From Gemmataceae bacterium (GTDB lineage Bacteria; Planctomycetota; Planctomycetia; Gemmatales; Gemmataceae), in assembly GCA_020847555.1 (NCBI GenBank), contig JADLBT010000185.1:1-13853 (forward strand): 13,853 nucleotides of DNA, read 5' to 3'. Positions 1 to 6,804 of this stretch are shown here, in pieces. How positions within the stretch are numbered: the stretch's first letter is position 1; the number at the start of each line of letters is the position of its first letter. A program made the translations under genes and the position numbers. The notes beneath the pieces were generated by a model that was given only the letters and a program-made list of their open reading frames with translations, had not been told where the DNA came from and ran no database searches.

Positions 1-1
1 C

Positions 2-1678
2 CTGCTGGCGCTGTTCTGCGCGGCCCTCTGCCTCGGCCCCCGAACGCTCGCCACCCCCCCCGGGAAAACCCCGGACGCGACCATCGAGAATTACCTGCTG
101 GCCCAGACCGCCCTGCTCCAGGGCGAGATGTACCTGCTCCAGCGCCAGCCGGCCAAGGCGGTCAAGGTGCTGGAGGCGAACCTCCCGTATGTCAACGTCA
201 ACCGCAAATACATGGGCGTGCTCCGCGACGCCTACCGGGCGTACCTGAACGAGCTGTCCGTGCAGAACCAAAAAGAGCTGGTGGAGCGCTACCAGGCGCG
301 GCTGCGCATCATCGAGAACGGCAGCCTCGCGACAGGGCGGAAGCCGGCTGGCCTGGAGACGCCCCCCGCCGGCCCGCGCCCGCCGGCCGTCGTGGAGAAT
401 CGAGGCCGCGCACAGCCTGCGCCAACCGTCCCGCCTGCCGCAGCACCGGCACCGGCCGGCCAGTCGGCCTCCACGCCGACCGTGGCGCGCGGCAAGGCCG
501 ATCCGTTCGACCTCGGCAACCAGCAGCCGGCCGGGCCGCTCCCCGCGAGCGGATCGTCCCGCGCGGCCGAGGGACTGCTGGCGCGGGCCGAAGAGGAGTA
601 CGCGAACAAGCGCTGGTCGGAAGCGCGACGGCTCTACGACCAGGCCCACCGCGCCGACGAGCGAACGACGGATGGATGCCGCGACCGCTGGGCGTACTGC
701 AAGCTGCAGCACGTCGTCGAGCAGATCAACAACAGCGGGCCGAACGGCTGCTCGTGGGCGGACCTGGAGAAGGAAGTCCAGCAGGCGATGACGCTGGAGC
801 CGAAGCTGACCCGACCCGGGCAGTGGCTCCTCGGCAAGATCGAGGAGCGGAAGGCCGCGGCCGGCGGGGCGGGCGGCGCCCCCGTGTCGGACGTGGCGGT
901 CCAGCACCAGCCGTCCACCGGCGGATGGCACCTGGCCGAGACGACCCACTTCCGCATCTTCCACAAGCAGCCGCGCGAGTTCGCCGACCGGCTGGCCCGG
1001 GTCGCCGAGCGAACGCGCGTGGAAGTCTCCCGGAAGTGGTTCAGCACCGACGGGGAGGCGTGGACGCCCAAGTGCGAGGTCGTCGTTCACGCCACGGCCG
1101 AGGAGTACCGCCGGCAGACGGGGGTGCAGCAGATCGACTCCCCCGGGCACTCGCGCATCGAGCTGGATCCATCGGCCGGCCGGGTCGTCAAACGGCGCAT
1201 CGAGGTCCACTGCACGAACGCGGACGCCCTGGTCACTCACGTCCTGCCGCATGAGACGGCGCACGTCGTCCTGGCCAGCCAGTTCGGCGGGCAGCGGCTG
1301 CCGCGCTGGGCCGACGAGGGCATGGCGGTGCTGACCGAGCCGCCGCAGCGCGTCGAGCGGTTCCGCCGGGAGGTGGCGCGGTGCCAGCGCGACCGCGAGC
1401 TGTTCGAGGTGCGCGAGCTGATGCAGCTGGAGGACTACCCCAGGGCACAGAAGATCAACGCCTTCTACGCCCAGAGCGTGTCGCTGGTCGAGTACCTGGC
1501 GCGGCTGCGCGGCCCGCGCGTGTTCGCCCAGTTCCTGCGCGACGGCCTGCGCCAGGGGTACGAGCCGGCCCTGCGCGCCCACTACCAGATCCAGGGTTTC
1601 GCCGAGCTACAGACGCGGTGGGGCCAGGACGCGGCGGCCAGCGCGGCCGACACCGCCGGCACCTACGCCGGGCGCTGA
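2..1678 (+). CDS. Secreted TPR-like / gluzincin-like zinc protease domain protein, 5' end missing
   Basis: The frame is open from base 2. Before the first internal ATG (128) it reads a hydrophobic Leu/Ala/Cys stretch ending in a PRTLA-type cleavage region, so the start lies left of the window and the protein is probably exported. Order of parts: signal peptide; a helical TPR-like segment (about nt 85-300); a Pro/Ala-rich linker (about nt 340-540); a second helical repeat-like segment (about nt 565-720); then a C-terminal peptidase-MA-like (DUF1570-type) domain. The zinc motif HETAH is at nt 1250-1264, and a WADEG motif at nt 1307-1321 supplies the likely third ligand, Glu, as in gluzincins. 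Family knowledge suggests a zinc metallopeptidase fold; the substrate is unknown. It converges on mtfA with 26 bases between stops. Domain assignment is fairly sure, enzymatic activity is inferred. Confidence 0.8.
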   Translation: MLALFCAALCLGPRTLATPPGKTPDATIENYLLAQTALLQGEMYLLQRQPAKAVKVLEANLPYVNVNRKYMGVLRDAYRAYLNELSVQNQKELVERYQARLRIIENGSLATGRKPAGLETPPAGPRPPAVVENRGRAQPAPTVPPAAAPAPAGQSASTPTVARGKADPFDLGNQQPAGPLPASGSSRAAEGLLARAEEEYANKRWSEARRLYDQAHRADERTTDGCRDRWAYCKLQHVVEQINNSGPNGCSWADLEKEVQQAMTLEPKLTRPGQWLLGKIEERKAAAGGAGGAPVSDVAVQHQPSTGGWHLAETTHFRIFHKQPREFADRLARVAERTRVEVSRKWFSTDGEAWTPKCEVVVHATAEEYRRQTGVQQIDSPGHSRIELDPSAGRVVKRRIEVHCTNADALVTHVLPHETAHVVLASQFGGQRLPRWADEGMAVLTEPPQRVERFRREVARCQRDRELFEVRELMQLEDYPRAQKINAFYAQSVSLVEYLARLRGPRVFAQFLRDGLRQGYEPALRAHYQIQGFAELQTRWGQDAAASAADTAGTYAGR

Positions 1679-1704
1679 AGCGCGAGCAGGAGGAGAGCGG
1701 CGGC

Positions 1705-2487
1705 TCAGCCCCACTCGCCGCGGCCGTGGCGGGCGGCCGGATCCTGGCGGTAGTAGTCGCGGAACAGATCGTACAGCTCCGGGTGGTAGTGTTGCAACCG
1801 CCGCGGCGTGGAGAAGAAATACTCGGTCGCGACGGCAAAGAACTCGCCTGGATCGGTGGCAGCGTACTCGTCCAGCAGCACCTCCTCGCCGGTGTCGATC
1901 GCCTCGCACAGCCGGTTGTACTCGCCCGTCATCACCGTCTGCCAGCGCCTGGCGAGGTCCGGCGTGTCCAGGTGCGGGGCGCCGTTGATCTCCCCGTCCT
2001 CGAAGTCGAGCTGGTGGGCGAATTCGTGATAAACGACGTTGCGCCCGCGGCGCGGCCGCCGCCCGTCCTCCACCACGTCTTCCCAGGACAGCACGACCGT
2101 CGTCCGGTCGGCCTGGCCGTCCGCCCCCATGTCGCCCTCCAGGACGACATTGCCGAGAACCTCGTGACCGGGGATGCGGAACGACCGCGGATAAACGAGG
2201 ATGGACACCACCCGGACGAAGTAGTTGTGCGGCCGGGCCAGCACCAGCAGGCACGCCTGGGCCGCGATCGTGACCTTGACCTCGTCCGTCATTTCCTGCC
2301 CGCGGCAGCCCTCCCACTCCTTCTCCGCGACGACGACGCGCAGGTCGTTGTGCAGCGTCGCCCGCTCCGCCTCGGTCAGCAGGCGGTAGTGCGCGAAGTT
2401 GTCCTCCAGGTACGACTGCCACGCGGCCGGGAACGGCTCGGCGAGGAGTCGGCGGCGGCGGCGCTTGCGGAGCCAGGAGAAGAGCAT
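1705..2487 (-). CDS. mtfA: MtfA-family zinc-dependent peptidase (M90)
   Basis: The 260-residue product matches the usual length of MtfA (about 265 in E. coli), a cytosolic zinc peptidase linked there to Mlc and control of glucose uptake. The zinc motif HEFAH is at residues 154-158. The downstream DPGEFFA segment supplies the third-ligand Glu at about residue 215, at the spacing seen in MtfA. The N-terminus is unusually basic (RKRRRRR, residues 7-13). I chose the ATG at 2487 because the protein then begins like MtfA and a GGGAAAGG purine run lies just upstream. Longer in-frame starts (2532, 2613) would run through a palindrome and promoter-like sequence. There is no Mlc-like regulator nearby, so the glucose-control role is not supported by context. 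It is convergent with the preceding protease-like gene and divergent from the ceramidase-like gene. Confidence 0.88.
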   Translation of the reverse strand: MLFSWLRKRRRRRLLAEPFPAAWQSYLEDNFAHYRLLTEAERATLHNDLRVVVAEKEWEGCRGQEMTDEVKVTIAAQACLLVLARPHNYFVRVVSILVYPRSFRIPGHEVLGNVVLEGDMGADGQADRTTVVLSWEDVVEDGRRPRRGRNVVYHEFAHQLDFEDGEINGAPHLDTPDLARRWQTVMTGEYNRLCEAIDTGEEVLLDEYAATDPGEFFAVATEYFFSTPRRLQHYHPELYDLFRDYYRQDPAARHGRGEWG

Positions 2488-2519
2488 ACCTTTCCCATCG
2501 AGTGAACGGCCCTCGGTCC

Positions 2520-2538
2520 GGTACACTCCCATTGTACC
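2520..2538 (-). promoter_or_regulatory. Palindromic operator candidate over the mtfA promoter
   Basis: GGTACA (2520-2525) and TGTACC (2533-2538) form a perfect 6-bp inverted repeat with a 7-base spacer. On the minus strand the right arm contains TACAAT (2536-2531), a good -10 box about 44 bases before the mtfA ATG. No good -35 is visible. A dyad sitting on a -10/start-site region is the usual layout for a repressor operator; the regulator is unknown. Confidence 0.38.
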
Positions 2539-2664
2539 TGCCCGCCGGCGCGGCCGCGTCACGGCGGTCGAGTACTCCGTGGCTGGGCGAAACGGCGGGC
2601 GGACCCGGGGCATGATCTATCGCAGAGGCCGCAGTTCGCCAAGCTGCCCCGGAGTGTGGGACGT

Positions 2665-2787
2665 GGGGAAGAAAGAGAGGGAGTTAAAGGCCACGGGCTA
2701 CGTCCCGTGGACCAGATCCCCAGCGCTTCCCCCACGGGGCGCAGCCCGTGGACTTTACCTCCCCACCCCCACTCCCCTCGCTCCAGG
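2665..2787. repeat. Double-hairpin REP/MITE-like intergenic repeat, copy 1
   Basis: Two hairpins share the same stem. CCACGGG (2691-2697) pairs with CCCGTGG (2704-2710) over a 6-base loop. CCACGGG (2732-2738) pairs with CCCGTGG (2745-2751) over a 6-base loop. The outer arms also pair imperfectly: AGTTAAAG at 2682-2689 with CTTTACCT at 2753-2760. The left flank is purine-rich and the right flank pyrimidine-rich, so the whole unit can fold as one long imperfect inverted repeat. A related unit with the same order of parts lies at 7801-7960. No transposase is present, so a non-autonomous or REP-like element is inferred. Confidence 0.65.
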
Positions 2788-2790
2788 GGC

Positions 2791-2819
2791 TTGCGGGTCG
2801 TGGCCGCGTACCCTACGAT
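2791..2819 (+). promoter_or_regulatory. Promoter candidate for the ceramidase-like gene
   Basis: TTGCGG (2791-2796), a 17-base spacer and TACGAT (2814-2819) match a sigma70-type promoter moderately well. Transcription would begin near 2826, about 33 bases before the ATG at 2859. It lies immediately after the repeat copy 1. Confidence 0.42.
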
Positions 2820-2858
2820 GGGCGGCATCGCCCGGGCGCCCCACGGAGTACCTGCCTC

Positions 2859-4322
2859 ATGATTCGCACACGCCGACTTTGCCTCGCCATCCTGCTCTCC
2901 CTTGCCGTTGCCGGCCTGCTTGGCAAACTACCCGGCGATGCCGCCTCCGCCGGAGACAGGAAGGTGTTTCGCGCGGGCGCCTTCGCCCAGGACATCACCC
3001 CGGTCAAGTGGCCCATTTCGGTCAACGGCGGCATGCAGGACCGCCAGGCGAAGGCCGCCCACGACCGGCTGCACGCTCGCTGCCTGGTCCTCGACGACGG
3101 CACGACGCGGGTGGCGTTCGTCGTCTGCGACAGCTGCATGATCCCGCGCGCGATCGTCAACGAGGCTCGCGACCTGGCGAACCGCGCGACCGGCATCCGC
3201 AAGGACCATATCCTCATCTCGGCGACACACACGCACACCGCTCCGACCGTCACGGGCGTCTTCCAGAGCGACCCCGACTCCGACTACGTCAAGTACCTGC
3301 CCCAGCAGATCGCCAGGGGGATCGAGCGCGCCGTCGCCAACCTCGCCCCGGCCCGGATCGGGTGGACGGCCGGCCAGGATCCGACGCAGGTCTTCAACCG
3401 TCGCTGGTTCATGAAGCCCGGCACCGTCCGCACCGACCCGTTCGGCGGCACCACCGACAAGGTCCAGATGAACCCCGGATACCTCAACCCCGGGCTGGCC
3501 AGGCCGGCTGGCCCGATCGACCCGGAGGTGCCGGTCCTGGCGGTGCAGAGCCCGGAGGGCCGGCCGATCGCGCTGCTGGCGAACTACTCCCTCCACTACG
3601 TCGGCGGCGTCCCGGCCCTGTCCGCCGACTACTATGGGGCGTTCGCGGAGCGGATCACGCAGCTGGTCGGAGGCGAGAAGACGTCGCCAGCGTTCGTCGG
3701 CATCATGTCGAACGGAACCAGCGGCAACATTAACAACGTCAACTATGGGGCCGCGGCCCCGGGCAGGAAGCAGCCGTATGAGCAGTGCCGACTCGTCGCC
3801 GACAGCGTCGCCCGGGCCGCCCACAAGGCGTACCAGACGATCAAGTACCGGGACTGGGTGAAGCTCGCGGTGGCCGAGAAGGACATCGAGCTGGGCGTGC
3901 GCCTGCCGACCGAGCAGGACGTGGCGAAGGCGCGCGCGACCCTCGAAGAGGCGAAGGCGAAGGACAAGAAGGTGCTGACGACCCTGCCGGAAGTCTACGC
4001 CCGCGAGACGACCCTGCTGGCGAAGTACCCGGCCCGCGTGCCGGTGCGGCTGCAGGCCATCCGTGTGGGCGCGGTGGGCATCACCGCCATCCCGTGCGAG
4101 GTGTTCGTCGAGATCGGGCTGGAACTCAAGAAGAAGAGCCCGCTCCGACCGACGTTCACCATCGAGCTGGCCAACGGATACAACGGCTACCTGCCGACGC
4201 CGGAGCACCACCAGCTCGGCGGGTACGAGACGTGGCGGGCCCGGTCGAGCTACCTCGAGGCGAATGCGTCGCGGCGCATCACCGACACGTTGCTCGACCT
4301 GCTCAAGGACGTCGCCCGGTGA
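2859..4322 (+). CDS. Secreted neutral/alkaline ceramidase-like hydrolase
   Basis: The product of 487 residues begins with a signal peptide (basic RTRR, then a Leu/Ala-rich core, residues 6-22) and is likely exported. The rest resembles the N-terminal catalytic domain of neutral/alkaline non-lysosomal ceramidases, zinc amidases that cleave N-acyl-sphingoid lipids. Visible family features are ATHTHTAP (residues 122-129), NYSLHYVGG (242-250, probable zinc His246), SNGTSGNINN (284-293), IPCEVFVEIG (411-420, probable zinc Glu414) and GYLPTPEHH (443-451, probable zinc Tyr444). The classical nucleophile-Ser motif (GDxSPN type) is not evident; that stretch reads GNINN, so the substrate may not be ceramide. 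At 487 residues it is shorter than the roughly 650-residue classical enzymes and lacks their C-terminal domain. The ATG at 2859 is chosen for its GGAG at 2845-2848 and the signal peptide. A Lys/Glu-rich helical insert spans 351-375. Confidence 0.82.
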   Translation: MIRTRRLCLAILLSLAVAGLLGKLPGDAASAGDRKVFRAGAFAQDITPVKWPISVNGGMQDRQAKAAHDRLHARCLVLDDGTTRVAFVVCDSCMIPRAIVNEARDLANRATGIRKDHILISATHTHTAPTVTGVFQSDPDSDYVKYLPQQIARGIERAVANLAPARIGWTAGQDPTQVFNRRWFMKPGTVRTDPFGGTTDKVQMNPGYLNPGLARPAGPIDPEVPVLAVQSPEGRPIALLANYSLHYVGGVPALSADYYGAFAERITQLVGGEKTSPAFVGIMSNGTSGNINNVNYGAAAPGRKQPYEQCRLVADSVARAAHKAYQTIKYRDWVKLAVAEKDIELGVRLPTEQDVAKARATLEEAKAKDKKVLTTLPEVYARETTLLAKYPARVPVRLQAIRVGAVGITAIPCEVFVEIGLELKKKSPLRPTFTIELANGYNGYLPTPEHHQLGGYETWRARSSYLEANASRRITDTLLDLLKDVAR

Positions 4323-4391
4323 GGAAGAACCGCGGCGGCTCCGCCAGCGCCCCGGGGCGACCGCGCGCCCGTGCTATTATCAGCCGCGAGG

Positions 4392-4421
4392 GCCGGCGCG
4401 CGGTCAGAACCGCGCGCCGGC
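4392..4421. terminator. Perfect 13-bp hairpin between convergent genes
   Basis: GCCGGCGCGCGGT (4392-4404) and ACCGCGCGCCGGC (4409-4421) are exact reverse complements around a 4-base loop, CAGA. It lies in the 134-base gap between the stops of the ceramidase-like gene (4322) and the BBP7 gene (4457). No T-run follows on either strand, so it is a likely bidirectional transcript end or 3'-stabilising structure rather than a textbook intrinsic terminator. Confidence 0.6.
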
Positions 4422-4456
4422 GCGCGGCTGGTCCATCCCCGACCTGCAATGACCCG

Positions 4457-5563
4457 CTAGAAGTTGAACTCCCCGCGGAAGAAGATGCCCTGGAGGTTCA
4501 GGTCGGCGTGCGAGTTGCCGGCGTTCCCCACGCCCCACCACTGCTGGAACAGGTAGCCGAGCGAGAATCGCAGCCAGCGCCCCGTCACCTGCGGCGTGTA
4601 GCTGACGCCCGTCTGGAAATCGAGCATCGGCACCAATCGGGTCGAGGTCACGTCCGTCGCCCCGCCGACGTGGGCGCCGCCGGGCAACCTCTGCACCTCC
4701 TCGAAACTCTGGCTCACGCCGCCGATGACAAATGACCCGTCCAGGCGGGCGAAGGCGGCCAGCCCGGGAAACACGTCGAGCTGGCGCGTCGCCTCCAGCC
4801 CGAAGCGAGGGCCGGCGCCGACGAAGTTGTTGCTGACGCGCTGCTCCAGAAAGTTCCCCTGCACCCGCGTGTCCCAGTATGCGGCCGCGACCCGTACCCC
4901 GAACCGCCACGAGAGATCCCAGCACGGCGCCACCACGGACGGGCCGCTGTTGTAGTCGAGATCGACCTCGTTGACGTTCAAGCGGCTGCGCGCGAACCCC
5001 GCGCCGAGGACGTCGTAGTTCGGGAACGTCGCGGTTCCCTCCGAAACGACCGACCGATACGACGCGAGCAGCTCGCCCATGCTGTCCGGCAGCCGGTAGC
5101 CGATCTCGACGCGCGGGGAGCCGGTCCAGTCCAGGTCGGCGCCCGGAACGCCGACCGGCTGAGTGACCCCGCCGACGGAAACAGGTGCGACCAGGCCGTT
5201 GGTGAAGCGCGGGGAGAGCACGCCGATTTCCAGCGCCCCGAAGAAGCCCGGCGGCGGACACCCCGGAGCGGCGGGCAGTCCCGGTCGCGGCGGCAGGAAC
5301 ACGCCGCCCGGCGGGGGCGGGGCCAGTCCGGGCGGAGGGGCGAGGGGTGCCGCCGGCTGCCAGACCGTGCCCCCGGGCGGCGGCCCTGGCGGAGGCACCG
5401 GGACCGGCGGGACCGTCGGCGCGGAACCCGGACCCGGGACCACCGGGACGGGTACGACGGGGACCGGCGTCGGCCCCGCCGGCTGCTGTGCGCCGGCACC
5501 GCCAGCGCTTGCCAGGACCACGACGGCCGTCAGGATCGACGTGGCGGAAGGGGTGTGGAGCAT
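4457..5563 (-). CDS. BBP7-family outer-membrane beta-barrel protein
   Basis: The 368-residue protein starts with a signal peptide (hydrophobic residues 9-20, cleavage near GGAGAQQ). A strikingly Pro/Gly/Val-rich region follows (residues 28-106, with PVPVVP repeats). The C-terminal part (107-368) has alternating aromatic and polar residues, typical barrel strands, and a terminal Phe (GEFNF), as expected of an outer-membrane porin. PGFFGALEIGVLSPRF and the overall plan match the planctomycete BBP7 (putative beta-barrel porin-7) family; its cargo and role are unknown. The ATG at 5563 is chosen over in-frame ATGs at 5602 and 5626 because AGGGAGG sits 7 bases upstream and the signal peptide then begins at the N-terminus. 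It lies 105 bases downstream of an unrecognised small gene in the same direction and converges on the ceramidase-like gene. Confidence 0.85.
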   Translation of the reverse strand: MLHTPSATSILTAVVVLASAGGAGAQQPAGPTPVPVVPVPVVPGPGSAPTVPPVPVPPPGPPPGGTVWQPAAPLAPPPGLAPPPPGGVFLPPRPGLPAAPGCPPPGFFGALEIGVLSPRFTNGLVAPVSVGGVTQPVGVPGADLDWTGSPRVEIGYRLPDSMGELLASYRSVVSEGTATFPNYDVLGAGFARSRLNVNEVDLDYNSGPSVVAPCWDLSWRFGVRVAAAYWDTRVQGNFLEQRVSNNFVGAGPRFGLEATRQLDVFPGLAAFARLDGSFVIGGVSQSFEEVQRLPGGAHVGGATDVTSTRLVPMLDFQTGVSYTPQVTGRWLRFSLGYLFQQWWGVGNAGNSHADLNLQGIFFRGEFNF

Positions 5564-5668
5564 GGACGGGCCTCCCTGGGGGCAGGTCAAGGCCGTCCTC
5601 ATACGCCGGCACGGGACCGGGTGCAACCCCGGACTCGCACGCCGGCCGACCGGGCGAACGGGGCAAGG

Positions 5669-6100
5669 TCAGGACGGCTCGTTCTGCTGCCCGGCCTCGG
5701 CCAGCGGCGCCACCAGGTTGATGATGTTGCCCATCTGACCCAGGCGCAGGCCGTAGCGGTCGAGGAAGTCCTGCAGCGCAAACTCGCTTTCCAGCGCGTC
5801 CTCGTTCTGGCGCAGCTCCTCCGCGAGGGACGCCACGATGGACCCGTATGCCCGTTCGAGGACCGGCAGCGCCTCTCGGCAGGAATCGGAGAGAGTCGGG
5901 AAATCCTGACGCCAGCGGTTCAGCAGGGCGCGCCAGCGGGCGGAGGCGTCGTGGGCGGCGGCTGTGGCCTGCATGTGGGCCAACTGCTCGCGCTGGACCT
6001 CGAGAATCTGCCGGAGCAGGTCGCTCAGGGCCGGGCTCGGCTCGATCTGACCTGGGACTGAAGCGGGGACGAAGGAGGTGACGTCAAACTGCGATTGCAT
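5669..6100 (-). CDS. Unrecognised 143-residue helical protein
   Basis: I do not recognise this family. The 143-residue product has no signal peptide, membrane span or cysteine motif (one Cys), so it is probably cytoplasmic. It looks almost all helical, with Glu/Gln/Leu/Ala-rich amphipathic stretches at about residues 24-48 and 72-118, and an uncharged GNIINLVAPLAEAG tail. Coiled-coil or helical-bundle behaviour is likely. The ATG at 6100 is chosen because CCGAGGA lies just upstream and a promoter candidate sits about 58 bases upstream. Longer in-frame extensions would overlap the PilZ gene in another frame. It lies between a PilZ gene and the BBP7 porin on the same strand, so a link to the cell envelope or signalling is possible but only by position. 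Confidence 0.75.
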   Translation of the reverse strand: MQSQFDVTSFVPASVPGQIEPSPALSDLLRQILEVQREQLAHMQATAAAHDASARWRALLNRWRQDFPTLSDSCREALPVLERAYGSIVASLAEELRQNEDALESEFALQDFLDRYGLRLGQMGNIINLVAPLAEAGQQNEPS

Positions 6101-6157
6101 AACGTCCTCGGCGCTGCAGACGGAGCCTCGGCACGGGCGCAGACGGGCCACGCTTCT

Positions 6158-6184
6158 GTTATACCAGGGCGTTCCCTGGAGCAA
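6158..6184 (-). promoter_or_regulatory. Promoter with spacer palindrome, upstream of the 143-residue gene
   Basis: Read on the minus strand, TGGTATAAC (6166-6158) is an extended -10 box. TTGCTC (6184-6179) is a possible -35 at a short 15-base spacing, and CTGTTG (6187-6182) is an alternative at 18. A perfect dyad, CCAGGG (6164-6169) / CCCTGG (6174-6179) with a 4-base centre, fills the spacer and could be an operator. It lies in the 128-base gap after PilZ, suggesting the small gene has its own start. Confidence 0.5.
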
Positions 6185-6228
6185 CAGAGCCTGCTTCAAG
6201 GAGGCGGGGTGTCCGCCAGAATCCGCGG

Positions 6229-6588
6229 TCAGAGCAGCTCGTCCAGCTGGCCGGGGGCCAGCGGGCGGGCGAACTCGCAGCCGACGAGCCAGGTGCCGTC
6301 CGCCTGATCGCGGACGTGGACGATCCGCGTCAGGAACGTGCGGGGTGCCCCCTGAGTCGTGCGCAGGTCGATAGCGAGGAAGGTGCCGGCCCGGAACGGG
6401 TAGCCGACGACCAGCCCCAGGCCGCCGCACGACAGGTCGCGCACCGTGGCGCCCCAGCAAATGGCGTCCGGCTGCTCAACCGGGCGGGACAGCCCTTCCA
6501 GGTTGCAGGCGTGGCGGACCGTCGCCCGGCGGTCGGGCAGGGCGGCCGGCGCGGCGGCAGGATGGGCACAGGTGGATGGAGTAATCAT
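6229..6588 (-). CDS. PilZ-domain protein
   Basis: This 119-residue protein consists of little more than one PilZ domain, which in many bacteria binds cyclic di-GMP. The two ligand motifs are present: RxxxR as RATVR at residues 21-25 and DxSxxG as DLSCGG at 51-56. They are followed by beta-strand-rich sequence (GLGLVVGYPFRAGTFLAIDL) and a closing VGCEF strand. No export signal is seen, so it is likely a cytoplasmic receptor or adaptor. The ATG at 6588 is chosen over the upstream ATG at 6669 because the domain fits and AGAGGG lies 6 bases before it. It is divergent from the DHH phosphoesterase gene. Single-domain PilZ proteins pass the signal to a partner; the partner is not identified here. 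Binding of c-di-GMP is inferred from the two motifs. Confidence 0.85.
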   Translation of the reverse strand: MITPSTCAHPAAAPAALPDRRATVRHACNLEGLSRPVEQPDAICWGATVRDLSCGGLGLVVGYPFRAGTFLAIDLRTTQGAPRTFLTRIVHVRDQADGTWLVGCEFARPLAPGQLDELL

Positions 6589-6663
6589 GGCGCCCTCTTC
6601 GTCCGGGTTCCGGCAACGGGCAGGTCTTTCCCGGCGGCACGGGCGGGCCGGGAAGATCCTGCG

Positions 6664-6720
6664 CCGCAAGCGTAGGTTGCGGCCGGGCGCCGGTCAACCC
6701 GCCGTGTGCTACGCTTGCGG
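6664..6720. repeat. Perfect 12-bp inverted repeat in the PilZ/DHH divergent gap
   Basis: CCGCAAGCGTAG (6664-6675) and CTACGCTTGCGG (6709-6720) are exact reverse complements separated by 33 bases. Inside, GGTTG (6675-6679) and CAACC (6695-6699) can also pair. The left arm covers a possible -10 box for PilZ, and the right arm ends about 20 bases before the -35 of the DHH gene. A shared operator or a cruciform/RNA hairpin are both possible. Confidence 0.6.
6669..6697 (-). promoter_or_regulatory. Possible PilZ promoter
   Basis: On the minus strand TTGACC (6697-6692), a 17-base spacer and TACGCT (6674-6669) form a weak sigma70-type promoter, about 80 bases before the PilZ ATG. The -10 box lies within the left arm of the 12-bp inverted repeat. 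Confidence 0.33.
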
Positions 6721-6741
6721 GGAGCGGACCTGCGCCCCGCT

Positions 6742-6769
6742 TTGCCCGCCCCCGTCGCGCCGTTATAAT
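6742..6769 (+). promoter_or_regulatory. Sigma70-type promoter for the DHH phosphoesterase gene
   Basis: TTGCCC (6742-6747), a 16-base spacer and a consensus TATAAT (6764-6769) predict a start near 6776. This gives a leader of about 28 bases to the ATG at 6805. It also lies practically at a GTG at 6778, which would be a leaderless start for a protein nine residues longer. Confidence 0.65.
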
Positions 6770-6804
6770 AGCCCTTTGTGCCACCACCCAATGAAAGGCC
6801 GGCC

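Larger units (their letters stand above)
2488..2858. other. Divergent intergenic region mtfA / ceramidase-like gene
   Basis: These 371 bases hold no convincing gene. From left to right they contain the mtfA leader and palindromic promoter (2488-2538), an unremarkable stretch (2539-2664), a double-hairpin repeat with purine-rich and pyrimidine-rich flanks (2665-2787), and a promoter candidate plus ribosome-binding site for the ceramidase-like gene (2791-2858). Short open frames across it have no recognisable product. Confidence 0.7.

Noticed and set aside
128..130. ATG as the start of the first gene
   Set aside because: The frame continues left to base 2 with a signal-peptide-like sequence, so this Met is internal.
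2691..2751. CRISPR-like repeat from the repeated CCACGGG hairpins
   Set aside because: Only two units, the repeated parts are 7-bp stems, there are no regular spacers and no cas genes.
2928..4211. A 427-codon open frame on the minus strand
   Set aside because: It is antisense to the ceramidase-like gene, whose family motifs are clear; it reads as an Arg/Asp/Val-rich shadow.
5281..5480. Pro/Gly-rich tract of the BBP7 gene as a tandem DNA repeat or frameshift
   Set aside because: The frame stays open, the composition is that of a Pro/Gly/Val linker, and the DNA is low complexity but without an exact repeat unit of note.
6778..6780. GTG as a leaderless start of the DHH gene
   Set aside because: The promoter start site falls nearly on it, so it is possible. 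The ATG at 6805 has a ribosome-binding site and fits the family N-terminus better.
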